Source: Anabas testudineus
Lineage: Eukaryota > Chordata > Actinopteri > Anabantiformes > Anabantidae
Assembly: GCF_900324465.2 (NCBI RefSeq)
Contig: NC_046616.1
Span: forward strand, 7,131,047-7,195,046
Direction of reading: 5' to 3'
DNA length: 64,000 bases
How positions within the stretch are numbered: position 1 is the stretch's first letter; every line of letters begins with the position of its first letter. The notes beneath the pieces were generated by a model that was given only the letters and a program-made list of their open reading frames with translations, did not search any database and had not been told where the DNA came from. Positions 25,091 to 42,000 of this stretch are shown here, in pieces. The position numbers and the translations under genes are program-made.

Positions 25091-25448
25091 CGTCATGACT
25101 GGTCCAAAGCTGTATACATAAACTGTATAAGAAGAGGTGAAATCTGAAACAGGCTTAGAGAAAATGATTTCCCCACTGCAGCACATAGTACTACTGAACT
25201 ATTAGCATTTTTTAGCTCATTTGTTATTTCTTACTTCTCTCATCATTGTTGCACAAGGCTGCTGTTCTCAGCAAAACAGCTCAGATAAAACTGAATATAC
25301 ACCATCTACGTGTCAGATCTAGCTGATAAATAGTTGAGTAGCAAAAGATATACAGTTGTACAAAAACAGAACAAGAAGCAAAGTGACAATTATCACTAAG
25401 AATGAACATTTAAATTCAACAAATGTGCTCACATGTTCAACTAATGGA

Positions 25449-25450
<2 letters not shown>

Positions 25451-25511
<61 letters not shown>

Positions 25512-25566
25512 CATACATATATACACATACATACACACACACACACACACATATACATACATACAT
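25451..25566. repeat. Compound (TA)n/(CA)n microsatellite
   Basis: About 28 TA units are followed by TACA and CA units. It lies between the two convergent 3' ends of the carrier and slc35e2. Both strands give long meaningless IYIY/HTHT frames. Confidence 0.97.
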
Positions 25567-25659
25567 GTATAATAAGCCCGATATATAAGCTGCTTACCAT
25601 ATGAGATCAATGTCAATACTGGCTAACATACACTCATGCAAGATGCCAAAGAGAATATA

Positions 25660-27698
25660 CTTTTATTTTAACATTCCCACAGATACAGTTTATAATTCAT
25701 CTTTCCCACCTCAACATATTCCACTTGAGAAGCTTTAATGATACAGATAAACAGAAAAACATGTTTGTAACTTCCCTCTTGAAGCAGCACTTCAAAACTT
25801 AAGACTTAAAATGGGAGCTGGGTTGTAGCATTATTAAAATCAAAGCCACACGTCTGTTTTTTTTTATAAAAGCACTTCAGCAAGAAACAAATGATCAAAA
25901 CACTCACAGGACATAAACACATGAACGGAAATTTAAAAATGACATATTCAAGTCTGATAATACTTACGCAGTTGCCTACATGACACATAATTAACCTGTT
26001 TTATGAGGCACAGAAAAAGAAAAAAACTTAAACTGACAATGATTAACACAGATTTGTCCCACATGAAATCTGATGGGCTTCGTTCTGCAGTGCAAAACAT
26101 GGACATGAGCAGAGTAGGAGATGGATTCAGAACTATACCTCACCATGCAGTCGTTTTTCCAAGATGTTAGTGTGGTAGTCATTTGTTTCTAGCTTTACTC
26201 TCACTACAGAAGCTGAAATGAAATTCAGCGACGACAGAGAGGAAAGCAATGGCAACACGTGCAAGTTGTATAGAACTTTTTCATGAACAATGGATGCGTT
26301 TGTTTTAAAGTAGCCGTAAAATGATCCACAGTGATGATACTGCACCAGTCACACAGGTTTTACATTAATATTTACTAGTATAAACTGAGGGCTCATAACT
26401 ATTTCAACACATGTGCCACAAAGCCCTCTTTTTTTTTGAAAAAGTGGTTTAATTAAAACACTGTTTATACCACTGTTTCTGATATGATAACACAGCAGCA
26501 ATGACCAGAGATCATGAGGCACAGCAACATTACTAAACAGCAAGAGGGCAATCAATGAGACCACTTGTAAACAAACATAATTTACCACTTTATTTGGGGA
26601 TAAAACCAAAATCAAGTACATTTGTCATAAAACACATAATCCCTCATTGCACAGAGGGGTAAGTGCAATCAGTTGGTAAAAGTGAGCCAGGAGGTGGGTT
26701 TATAAACCGATATACAGTATGTCTACAAAAGGCAGTTTTGTATGGATTTACAGTTGGGGTTTTGATGTCTGACCGTTGGGTATAACCAACTGGAGCCAGT
26801 GAGCCGAGATGCAAAAACAAAATGTGTTTTATAAGGCTTTCTTCTTAAAGATAAGAATCTGAAAACCTAGTGGGAGCTTCATCTTTTTGCCTCCATGCTA
26901 AGCTCCCTTTGCTGCTGCATGAACTGGGAGTGAGTCAGCTTTAAAAATACACAAGTACATAAATCCAAACACACACCCACAACAGTTCAGGATAGATGAT
27001 CAGCATTCCTAGAATGCAGTATTGAGCCTTCAGATGCTGTAACACATTGTTTACATATGTGTCACATGGCCAGTCCATCTCTGGCTAGACAAGCTTCCAA
27101 AAGGCCTCCGATGTCAGGCACTTTCGCCCTGTTCACACGTTTTACTCGAATGCACTGAAGAATAAATTTACATCCTATGATGCAGTGTAGGCTGCACCAT
27201 CACAAACATTAAAAATCCTCCAGCTTTAATGTTCTACTGAGCAGCAGAAACTGAGCAGCTGATGTACCACAGGTGAGAGATAAATCAACAATCTCTGGAA
27301 TGCAAACGTAAGAAAAAACGCTTACAGAAGTCACTTCCTTCAGACAGCTGAAAGAGACCCTGAGCTTCCCCCTGCACTGATCACCGTAGGATCAAAGATG
27401 ATTAACATGTAAATCTGTCATTTGGTCAGGGACAAAAAAAAGGCCATTTTGTTCCACAGGACAAGTGATGGCTTGGTCAAAAAGACACTGACCTTTACCA
27501 AACCAGTCACCAAAGTCTACTGAAGCTCTAAGACATGGCAATGACACTGAATAGAAAAAATAAGTGGGCCCTCCTTAACTAGGATGCATGCATGGTAGAT
27601 CATAAATCAGTCATCTCATCAGGACAGCCACAGGTACAGTAAGCAAACAACACCCTAATCTCATTTCAAATAGGATGTTAGTCTTTAGTGCTTAGTTC
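25660..27698 (-). other. Probable slc35e2 3' UTR
   Basis: About 2 kb of AT-rich non-coding sequence follows the slc35e2 stop on the minus strand. An inverse AATAAA (in CTTTTATTTT near 25660-25670) would end it, making the two neighbouring genes tail to tail with about 0.6 kb between poly(A) sites. No other gene is seen. The UTR length is inferred. Confidence 0.5.
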
Positions 27699-31600
<3,902 letters not shown>

Positions 31601-34120
31601 CTCTGCTGCTGCCTGAGGGCCTCCAGCAGTCTGAGGGGTTGGTGATCAGAGGAGAGATGAGGAGTCTGTGAGAGTTTTAATAGTTAGTCCATCTTCTGAT
31701 TGGTCCAAAAACTGATCAGTCTCTTTGTCTTGCAGCAGTCTTGCAGGAATGCTTTAAGCTTTACTGCCTTTCTCTTTCTATAGCAGATTTAAAAAAAAAT
31801 CGAAATCAGCTTCTGTCAGGTGAGATAAAAGAGGCTGAAAAGAAGGAAAACCAATTATCTCCTTTGTATAGCAGCAAGTAAGAGTTCATCTACTTGTAAC
31901 AGCTTTTGAAAATAGTGTGCTGTCTCCTGCTGGTCTGATATTTTACATACAGTCACAACTGCAAAATGGATGTTTTTCTTCAACCCATGTTGCTTCATAC
32001 GCAGAAGCAAGAAAAGGAATGTGAACCCTTTGCAATGACCTGTTTTTCTACATGGATGAAAGTGTGATTTAGAAGATAGGGGCGTGGTGTGAGACAGGAC
32101 GATTCCTCCTACAGGTCAGTAACTAAATCCAGAGGATCACTTACTTTCCCACTAGCACTTTGACTGCTTAATAATGGGTGTGTTCAATAAAGGCACAGGT
32201 CAGTTGGTTGAAGAGCCCTAATTTATCCTCCAGCTCGGCTTCATTTCACACGTGGCCTGAATAGTGGATCGCTAGGTGCGGTTACGCCTCAAACCAACCA
32301 AAGGAAGTCCAGTTGCCACAACTCACTTTCACAACTCATGTTAAACATTTCACACTCTGATAAATCACAGCACATAGGGAAAGAAATATATATGATAATA
32401 ATATAAAAAATATATATACACTTGATAGTATATTTCTATCAATATGTGAAACTGTAGTTGCTCCATAAATGTACTGGACTAAATACATCTTCTATTTCTG
32501 AAGAAATATCTAAACCAGTTAAGGACAATTAAAGGTTAGTGTGTTTTGTGTGTTAATGTTAGCAATTCAAAATTAAATTTGACCTATATACTTTAGTCCA
32601 TTATTTTATTTAATGCATACCTTCCTAGAACAGTACATAAGTTCTAGGAAGGTATGCATACATAATGTGATCCATTTCTTATTTATCACAGTATTTGCAT
32701 GGAAATGAGTGGTAAAGTATAAAATGCACGGCCACTATCATGATGCTACAGTACAGTGTATGTGTGGCACGGTAAAGTGTGGTCTAAGTAAACACACCCA
32801 ATACTTAAGAAATATGCACAACACTTAAAAGTAAATACTCCACTGCAGCAGGTCCATGCTATAAAACTCCACTAAAACAAAGTATTTTAAAGTGTATTTA
32901 TTGAATTGTATGCAGTAGATAACATACATGCACAACTACTTTGTTCAGATTTGTTGAAAACACTTTAAAAAGTGAAAAATATGATTTAAAACTCAAGAAA
33001 CAGAATTTCAATCTAGGAGAGATTTATCAAAATGTAAGTATGTTTAAGTAGCCAGTAACTAAAACTAGTTACTAATCAATGTAGTGAAGTAAAAGGTACA
33101 TTTCCAGATTAACTGTACAGGAGTAAAAGTAGTATATCAGTAAATTACCTTTAACCACTTTGAGAGTACAGTGTTTAAATACATTAGTCAGCTTCTTCTG
33201 GTACGAACACAATGTGTCAGGATTAACAGCAAGAAAAGTCAAATTCAACCATGTAAAAAAAAAACAAACAAACAAAAAAAAAAAGGCACTTACCTGTGTT
33301 TAAATCTGGACGCTTCAGTTTAAAAGGGTAATAAAGAAACCACCTGGCCACTGAGACGGCGACTGTGACTGAAGGAGGAAGTTGCACATTGACTAGCCGC
33401 TATTTGTTTGCGGCAACCTGCGATGCAAGAAAGCTAAATATCCCGCGGTGCAGTCCGCCATAGTCCACAACATGAGGGAGTGTTTTAACGAGACAACACC
33501 CTGTGCACGCAAACGTTTATGTCTCCGGGCTGCTCATTGCTGTGCACCTGCCGTGGAGACGTGGCTGCTAACTAAAAAAAAACAAAAAGGGCTGTGAGCG
33601 TCAAGCTAACGCGAAACCACAACACGGCTCGGCGTCTTCTTCTTCTTCTTCATGCGTCCAAGTGCGCGGCGAACAACGTCATGACGCAACGTCGCCACCT
33701 GCCGGCGGAAGCTGGGACATGCTAATTCTTGGAGGACTGAAAATGCGAATAATATCTGTTGAGAATGACTAAATTCTCATTTAATATGTTATGTTCCACA
33801 AGTTCACACTGAAAGGAGTGTAATTTAAACCAAATGCAACTAAATACGCTTTAAAATTCTAAATGGAATAATGCCATACAGTTAATACATTTAAATAATT
33901 GAATTTATTTTAGCTGTAACTGCAAATATGATGTTAAAATCATCTGAACATTTATTTTTATTGTCCACTTATCAACAGAATATGATAAAATTCTTAATTA
34001 ATTTAAGTATACAACCCATTAGTATTACAGGTGGAATAGATGTGCAGGAAAGAAAAGTAGAATTAATACTTATTCTAATTGGTGAAATCTAAATGTACTA
34101 AATCACCCTCCGCTTCATGT
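31601..34120. other. slc35e2 5' region and promoter
   Basis: The segment holds slc35e2 intron 1, a probable non-coding first exon right of 33294 (CAG followed by GTAAGTGCC on the minus strand), and a CpG-rich patch at about 33420-33700 with CRE-like ACGTCATGACG (33678-33688) and ETS-like CGGAAG motifs. A CTT/GAA triplet run lies at 33636-33650. AT-rich sequence follows. A short perfect hairpin lies at 32613-32659. Near 31129-31175 is a fragment reading ATTGATCCCCTTGG, typical of inverted fish LINE/SINE tails. No other gene is seen. Confidence 0.55.
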
Positions 34121-34129
34121 TGAGCATTT

Positions 34130-34222
34130 TCCATTCATTCACTGCAAACAGTCACTAGTGCTGCTGTGGCAAGTGGAGGTCCCCAGTGCGGCAACAATAA
34201 AGTCTTTATCTTATCTTATTAA
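34130..34222 (+). repeat. Non-LTR 3'-tail-like repeat fragment
   Basis: The segment ends AACAATAAAGTCTTTATCTT with a short (TCTTA)n run, the usual look of a fish LINE or SINE 3' end. Family unassigned. Confidence 0.45.
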
Positions 34223-34435
34223 TGGGGACAAGATCCACAGTTGTGATCCACAAATACACTTTAGTCAACTGTGTAAGCAGATATTTTAGATATTTACCAG
34301 TGTTAAATACTTTCTACTATGAAATTCTCTCTCTGCGTTTCTCTGTTAGTTGAGGTGAATAATGTGAGTTTGGAAGGTCAAAGTTTATTTTCTATAGATA
34401 AACTTTTACAGGGCCTGTTCATCTCTCTTGGTTGG

Positions 34436-35515
34436 CTCTTTTATTGTTTTACAATATTAGATCACGGTTGGTTTAATTTGGCTTTTTTTTTTTACACAGA
34501 TGAACAAAAAAAAAGGACTTGTGTAGTATGTAATGAAAACAGATCTCTATAAAGTCATCTACATTTGTTAAAACCATAAAAAATACATATTTGTGTGAGT
34601 ATTCAACCTTCTGAAGTTGGTATTTTGCATACACCTTTGATAATTACAGCATTGAGCCAAGCTTTGCATGTCTGGACTCTGTAATTTAGTCTTATTCTTC
34701 TTTGCAGAACAGCTGTGTAAGAATGGTGGGTGGCGGCTCTTTACAAGTCCAGCCACTAATTCTCAGTTGGATTGAGGTCTGGGCTCTGAATCAGCTGTTT
34801 TTAAACTGTGTGTAGCTTTTGCTGAATGTTTGGGGTCATTGTCTTACTGGAAAATCAAGTTGTAGTTCTCTTACAGACCGCATTAGGTTTTTCTTCCCTA
34901 TATCTTGCTGCATTCATTTTACCCTGTATCCTCATACATCTCAGGCTGCTCCACACATTATGATGCTGTCACCATCATGTTTCATGCTGGGGAGGGCGTG
35001 TTTGCAATGATGTGAACGGGTTACAGAAAAGATATCTAAATATCTAGTCTGGTGGTCAGTAAGCTAAATTTCTGCATGTACAGTCTCTCTAATCACAGTG
35101 AACATTTGTAAATCACAGGAGTCACAGATGGATTAGTGGCCTATGCTAAGACCAGGATTCTCAATCCTGTTCTGGTTGTTTTCTGCTTTGTAACCCTGCT
35201 GTACCCACGACTCCTCTCAGGTGTGCTCAGTGAATCAGAAGCTGGAAGAGACCATTTCAGATGAGGGTTGAGTGAATTGGTATCTTCCAGCTCCTGATTG
35301 ACTGAACACACCTGGATCAGTCATTTATCAGTCATAATGAGCTAGGTGAGTCACTTTGAAGGTGGTACCTTGAATACTTATGCAGTCACTGTTTTATATT
35401 TCAATGTATTTATTACTTGGAGATCAGTTTTCACATCGGCACAGAAGTATTTTTTTTTTCTATTGGTAAGTGTAAAAAGAAAAAGACATTTAAAAACCAC
35501 GATTCAGTGCTGTAA
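34436..35515 (-). mobile_element. Decayed Tc1/mariner-type transposon with a MITE inserted
   Basis: Read on the minus strand the interior encodes remnants of a Tc1 transposase: near 34985 a trace of the KHGGGSIMLWG block, then VKMNAARYRE and an LMQSAR-like piece. The flanks (GTTTTACAATATTAG and TTTAATTTGGCTTTTT on the left; GAATACTTATGCAG and TTTTATATTTCAATG on the right) match the non-coding ends of the same family. Several stops interrupt it. A palindromic MITE lies within it at about 35155-35340. It fills the interval between slc35e2 and the multi-membrane gene. The outer limits are approximate. Confidence 0.7.
35155..35340. mobile_element. Palindromic MITE nested in the Tc1-type element
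   Basis: Imperfect inverted halves meet in the middle: CAGGTGTGCTCAGTGAATCA and GAAGCTGGAAGA on the left pair with TCTTCCAGCTCCTGATTGAC and TGAACACACCTG on the right. The length and layout resemble the MITE at 23152-23342. Limits approximate. Confidence 0.55.
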
Positions 35516-35749
35516 AAAAAAGTCTACCATCACTTCGCCTACGTTGTTTGGGAAACATCCTGATCTCTCTACTCACAGCCTGATGACAAGAGGAAGGAGT
35601 GCAGCAGTATTCAAGAAGCAAAACCTGTCTCGGCCTTCAAATGAGCTCCTGGCTATTGCTAAAACTGAAACTACCTTTTCAGACCCGCACATACGTTCAT
35701 GGCTGGATAATGTAAAAGCACTCCCAGTGTACTAAACACCAAAAGGCCA

Positions 35750-36028
35750 CATGCTGCAGCTTCACTGCTTGACTGGAGGTGAAACGAGAAACCAAACATG
35801 TGACGCCGGCTGGACACCGAGGCCTCGCTCGTCCTCCAGGGGGCAGCAGCGCAGCGCAGCCAGCGAGCAGCAGCAGCAGAAGAAGAAGAAGAAGCAGCAG
35901 CTCCAGTTCCTGTTGTGTTGTGAAATGTGCAGCTGAAGTTTCGGCAGGCGGAGGATGTTCCCGGAGAAAGGCTGCAGAGGGTAGCAGGAATGTAACCTCC
36001 GGCTCCCCACAGGGTTGTCCTCAAGGAA
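35750..36028 (+). promoter_or_regulatory. CpG-rich 5' region of the multi-membrane gene
   Basis: GC-rich sequence with a CAG run and an (AGAAGA)n patch (35862-35900) lies directly upstream of the proposed start codon. Several frames stay open because of the repeats, but none looks like a protein. It is taken as promoter and 5' UTR. Confidence 0.5.
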
Positions 36029-39000
36029 ATGGACGAGATCAGGTTGGCAGTTTAATTTAAAGACGTGTGCTTTTATGATATTTCGTCATTTGCGTCGCTA
36101 AAGCCAGACAGAAAATACCTGTTCAGAACTCTGGCAGATGTTTCTCAGATTTTTTTATACGACCACTCGTCTCACTCCATAAAATGTGAAACAGCAGGTT
36201 ATTTTAATGAAACTCAAACTGTCAAAGTGAGTTAATGCAATCGGCTGTAAATAACGGGTTTGTTAATGTACTGACCGTGTTGGACTTCCTTCTTTTGACC
36301 CACCACAAGATGTCCAGTTTACTTAAGCAGAAAGTCATAAACGGGGAAATGGCTGCAAAAATTAACAGCAAAAACTAAAATGCACAAGAATGCATTTGAC
36401 ATTATTTTTCTATTAATTACACCTCATGATTTCCCTGAGGTGCGTGTTCATATTTATCTTATTCAAGCACCTACAGCAGGTTAACTCGCCTTCCCTCGCA
36501 ATTGGACATTTTGGGGAAGTCCAGAGTTAATGATTCATCCTCATGTGTTTTAATTGAAGCGCCTACAGTGTGTCTTACTTGATTTCTCCTAAGGAAAAGG
36601 AAAAAAAAACGTGTCTAACCGTGAACAGGTTTGTACTTGCTGCACAAATAAATGGCTCAGATTACATACAGTGGGTTGCAAAAGTCAGACTGAGTAGCCC
36701 AGACCTAGTTCTGCTGTCTTGATTCTTACAGGTTTCACTTTTCCTTTTTTTTATTCTAATTATTTCATAAATGTGAAAAATTTAGAAAACTAGTAAACAA
36801 ACAGGAGAGGTTATCAAAAGAAACAAAGCACATCTAGTTTGTACTTTCCACTGTCTGAAATGAAAACTGTAGAGGTGAAGAGAGGATGTGGAAAACGAAG
36901 ACAAACACGAGCACGTCCGCTGGAGGGAGATGAAAGAATTTGCAAGAAAGTGTAGCCGACAGAGGAGTGAGGTTGATGCATAAACGTGGTCTAACGGGAA
37001 GAGTTATCAGAAGAAATCGAAAGGTAACTCAAAAGTCTGCAAATCAGCCGTTCTGGAAACGAGGACGGTGGACAGACGTCTTCTGACCTCTGTAAATGTG
37101 ACTAAATTGTTGCCATGTAGCAATGAGGTTGCATGAATGAGATGCATGGTTGGCTATAAGCCTTGTTATCCTGAAAACAAACTCTGTGAACTCTTCTGTG
37201 AAAAGACACACACTCTGTCTGATGATACAGGTCCAAACAGAAACAGACATTCCAGTGCGGAACAGCGTTTACAGGCTGTAGCACTGTTGTCTGAGAAGCG
37301 TAGTCTGTTTCTTTCAATCTATGATCGTTTTTATTTTTATACCTCTTTCCTTACAGGAGTTTTTTGAAAAGAGACATTGTCATATTAAAATTTATGATCA
37401 TGTTTTATAGGGTCACTTTGATAAATATAATCACCTTTTAGATTGGATCCTTTGGCAGATGCTTTTATCCAAAGGGACTTTGTATAGAAGTGAGTGAAGA
37501 CATGAGTGTGAGATGGTGACAAACATTTTAGAAAATACACAATCATCAAAACATAGCTCAAGATGTTAAAATAAGCTTTATACCCAGCTGATAAAGAATT
37601 AACACATGTGAAATTATAATCCAATAATATCATTTGTTGTTGCAGTGAGTCATTCTGAGCAGAAACTGAACGCAAAAGGTGCCAGTAAGCAAGTTTTGCT
37701 TAATCAAAAAGGAGATGTTGCCACATATTGGATTACCCGGGCAGCACATGCTGGTGATCCTGTTAGTACGATATTGCAGAAGTCGAGACGAGATATGACG
37801 AGTGCCTGCACAAAGAGTTGGGGAGCATATTTAGAAAAGTGGGGTCTGAACTTTCTGAAGCCTGATGGACGGAGGTGATGCGCTTAGTGAAGTCTAATTC
37901 ATCATCAGTGATGACCCCGAGATATGTGGCAAGTTTAGGGGCAGTGACTGAAGATCCTAAGCTGACACTGGTGCTGTGTCGTATGGAAGGTCTGACAGGG
38001 AAGATCAGAGCTTCAGGCTTGGAAAGACTGAGTTGAGGTTGTTGGAGAGACGGGCAGAGAATAGACTGATCCAGTGGAAAATAGCTGTGTCACTGGAAAG
38101 CTGTGTGAGCAGATGAAACAACTGCTCGGTGACATGCAAAGCAACATAAAACTGTAAATGTAGTGTCGCCCACAAGGTTTTCCATTCATGATAATTTAGT
38201 AAAGACCATCTGTCTCTTATGCAGTCGATTAATGAAGGCTATTTAAATGTTTTAACACCACAGTCCCTTGTTGGGCAACCAGCCACAGGAGAGCCCAGAC
38301 CTTCTGTCACCAAACCTGAGGCCCAGACACCAGGAACTGATCCCAACGCCGTGTGGACCGGTGAGGGGCTTTTCCCTTTATCCCAGTATCAGTACAAGTA
38401 TGTGACTAAAGAAACCAAGCTCAGTTTTATTTGTACAGTGGAATGACACAAAGGAAAGCTGAATCCAGTATGTGTGAAATGTTCTCTACACCAAAATAAA
38501 TAAAATGTACACACAGTTGATGTTCAACTTGTTCAGACTTGCAGATGCCCTAGAACTTCTCCATCTCCACCCTCTTGCAGATAAAACGCTGGTCAGAGCT
38601 GTCATGTCTGCTGAAGCTCTACTTCTGCTTCACCGTAGCGTCTCTGCTGGTGCTGCTCGGCCTCACCCTGACCAGCATCTACAAGCAGCGCATGACCACG
38701 GAGGTGACCGATGAGGACAACTTCACCGTGTCACTTATCCAGCTGGTGGGAATATGTAAGTACCATCACTCTATCAAGCAGGGAAATAGCAGTTTACTGT
38801 CAGTATCTTCAGGAAGTTGGTTTCACACCACACCCATTTACCAGCTGATGAAGTTTCCTGCAGTAGTCATATGGTGAAAACTGGGGAGGACATGAAAGCT
38901 GTGGCTTAATCATTGCATACATCAGATGACATCGTCCTGTGGGACATGCAGTAGGTGTTACAGGTGATTATTTCCCCATGATGGCTTCACTGCCCTTTTT

Positions 39001-42000
39001 CCTGAGTGAAAAATGAACAAAAGCTTCTGTGACTTTTTACGTTTTTACTTTTTTGCTGCTGTTTTTTTATTTTAAGCATTGTACAGTTGAACCTTTTCAT
39101 AGCCACCTCCTGTAAAAATAAAAGTATGGATAACTAAGTCATTTTCCATTTGAATCACCATAATGTCTGACTGTTTTCTGTCTGTGTTTTCACATTTAAG
39201 AAGCTGCAACTTGAGTATTTCTTTCCATTTTGACTTAAAGTAGTTTAAATAATACAGTAAAAAGTATTTAGACACGTTTTCTGTCAATTGATTAACTAAT
39301 TTTTTAATTACGAAATGTATATTTCACAACACATTATGCAACTATATATAAAGTTTTCCATGAAATGTTTGACAACAGACATAAATATAAGAGCAAAGAG
39401 GCCTGGTGGCAGGTTCTAGCTTTCAGTTTTTCACTTTAGATGCATCTTCAAGAGGAAACAAAGTCATCAGTCTGAATTCTGACTCCAAGTTACAAGTAAT
39501 AATGACAAAGTAATTGTCTTTGTCAGAGTTACATCCTTGTGATGTTAAGTCGTCCGCTTTTGGTTCTAATAATGTTGCTCATCACCCTCTAAACATGAGT
39601 TTCCACTGGATTTGAAACGTAAATACTCTGAACGTGGTAATATGGGAATCAGTACCTATGAAGGAGTATCGTTCACATGCCTCCTGTTGTATGTGAACGT
39701 CATCTGCTCTTCTCTCCCACAGTGTTCTGTTTTTACTACATCAGTCGTGGTGTGCTGCAGGAGAACAGACAGGAGCTGATGGCGTTTGTGCTCACTGTGT
39801 TGGTGCTCATTGTTCGATCAGTGGTCAACTTCTCTGTGCTGGGGTCAAAGGGCAAGCAGGAGCTGCTGGTAGGTCTTATTATCAAATGTTGATGGGGATT
39901 AAGTATTTTTTTGGCACTGAGACCTCAGTGACGGGTTGGGTCAGACTAGCGTCTAGTTATTAATGACAGGATGTTTCCTTTTTACCTGTTGAACAAAATC
40001 ACCACTTGGTGTCACTGTTGTCACTCTCACGCACGTCTAGTCGTATGCTTGCGTTTGACTGGGGTTGGAGTGGAGACTGAAAACACACTACAAGTTAATC
40101 TCTATATCTCAGACGCCAAATCATCTACACGTGTGATTTGTATGAATATGGTGAAGGGTAGCGTCTAAAAGTGTACGTTGTGTGACGTAGATGCTGATGC
40201 AGGAGTGTGAGAAGAAAACAAAGCCCTAACATGGTTAATGCTCTAATAGATTTCCACATTTTGTACAGACGTGAATGAACCTTAATGACTCTAATAACAA
40301 GTTTTCACATATCTAGTGAAATCTAATCTCTAAGCGTGATTTACCATCCTGACAGATGTTATATGCATTCACATGATCATCCCTGTCATGATGGTCCAGT
40401 CCATGTGTTTATGACTAAATACTTGGAAACCTAATGATGCTCTGGTCAGGTGTACATTGTGTTTTGTGTTAATAAGCAGTTGTTGGCGCGCTAACACAAG
40501 TTGTTGACAGTTGATCTTTTACCTGTTCAGCATCTCTATGTTAACATTGTCATTGTATGTTAGCATGCTGACATTAACATTTAGCTCGAAGTACTCGTGT
40601 GCCTCAGGACGTCCTCATTAAAACACCCGAGCACAAGCTGTTACTTGTCTAGTTACAGAGGTTTGCGTTTGTGGCTTGGAGCGAGAAACTTAGGAAAAGG
40701 TGATAGATCCTAGGGTAATTAGAGACCATAGTTCTCACTATGAAATTATATGAGACAGGTCACCTCATATGAATATCTAAGCATCCTTATTGATAGTTTT
40801 TCAGACTTAAAATCTTGAATATAGCAGCTCTAGAGTCTTAGATTTAAAGCTTGCATTTGGGGTCTGGTTCAGATGGCAGGGAAACTACTCCCCTGGTTGT
40901 TACTCAGCAGGCCTCTTCCATTGGTCCAGAGCAATGTCAGAGTTGATAAAAGTAACCTTAAACCTAAAAAAGCACCATAAGGTGTAAAACTAGATGTTGC
41001 ATCACTTCGACACCTTTTGCGTAAGTGTAAGTGTTTTCAGATTGTATTTTTTTTTTTTGGAGGGCTGACATCTCTTCCATCCTTGCGTGACGTCAAAACA
41101 ATGAAAACGGATTAATGAGCTGTGGTCTGTTTTTGTCGCAGGTTCGTTTTGTGTGCATCATGTGTCTGGGCGGGGTGCACGTCGTCTGTACCTTGCTGCT
41201 CTTCCGGAGGCCCAACATGATGGCGTTCCGTGTCGGCGGCGCCTTGGAGAGTCTGCAGTTGCAATACTTCTTGCTTAACCTGTGTTTCTCCATGGTGACC
41301 TTTGACCTGCAGGCTCAGGTATGTGATCATTCCTCTGTAGAAAAATGCGCTTTGACGTTGCATGTAGAAACATTGGCAATAACTGCAAGAGAGCAGGTTT
41401 TTCTGGTCAAGTGGGATGCCCACTTGTTGGCCCAACATGGCACGACCAACACGAAGGTTTAGAGAAAGAGAACATAAATAAACACGGGTATATTAGAGTA
41501 TGTAAGCGAACTGCTGACCGGCTTCATTGATTCATATGTTGTTGGTGTGCTTCAGTTGTGTCTGTGCATCCTGATCACGACGTCGGACTCGGCCATGTCT
41601 AATCTCAACAGAATCATCCTCGGTGTCGGCGTGGCCTGGGCCTTCCTGACCGCCGCTGTAGGCGCCGTTGCAGTGAGTGCTTTTCATCTGTTCACACAAT
41701 GAGAACATAAACTGACTAGTTACAAATATTATATAACATTATTTTAAAATGGCACTTCAAAATTCAACAGCAGTCAGTTTCTGTCTTTGTTTTACAGGTT
41801 TTAAAGGAAGCCAAGGTCTTGGTTTGGGTCTTCATGGCGCAGAACCTCCCTCAGTTAGCCTTCTTTGGTTACGTAGTGTACATGGTAGGTTGGCAGTGAG
41901 TTTTCCTCAACATATTTAAATTGCTCTGAATCTGAATATGTACTGTGTGCTTTATGGAGAGGACTGATTTTGGCAGATGGCCGCCCACCCTGAGCCTGGT

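Noticed and set aside
25319-25604. Long IYIYIY and HTHTHT frames
   Set aside because: These are translations of the TA/CA microsatellite.
34586-35010. Possible host gene frames on both strands
   Set aside because: The minus-strand content matches Tc1 transposase remnants, so it was called a decayed transposon instead.
35751-36060. Ser/Arg- and Gln-rich frames on both strands
   Set aside because: They result from CAG/AGAAGA triplet repeats in a promoter-like region, and several frames are open at once.
38219-38446. 75-codon plus-strand ORF over exon 2 of the multi-membrane gene
   Set aside because: It is in a different frame from the one that joins exons 1 and 3 in phase.
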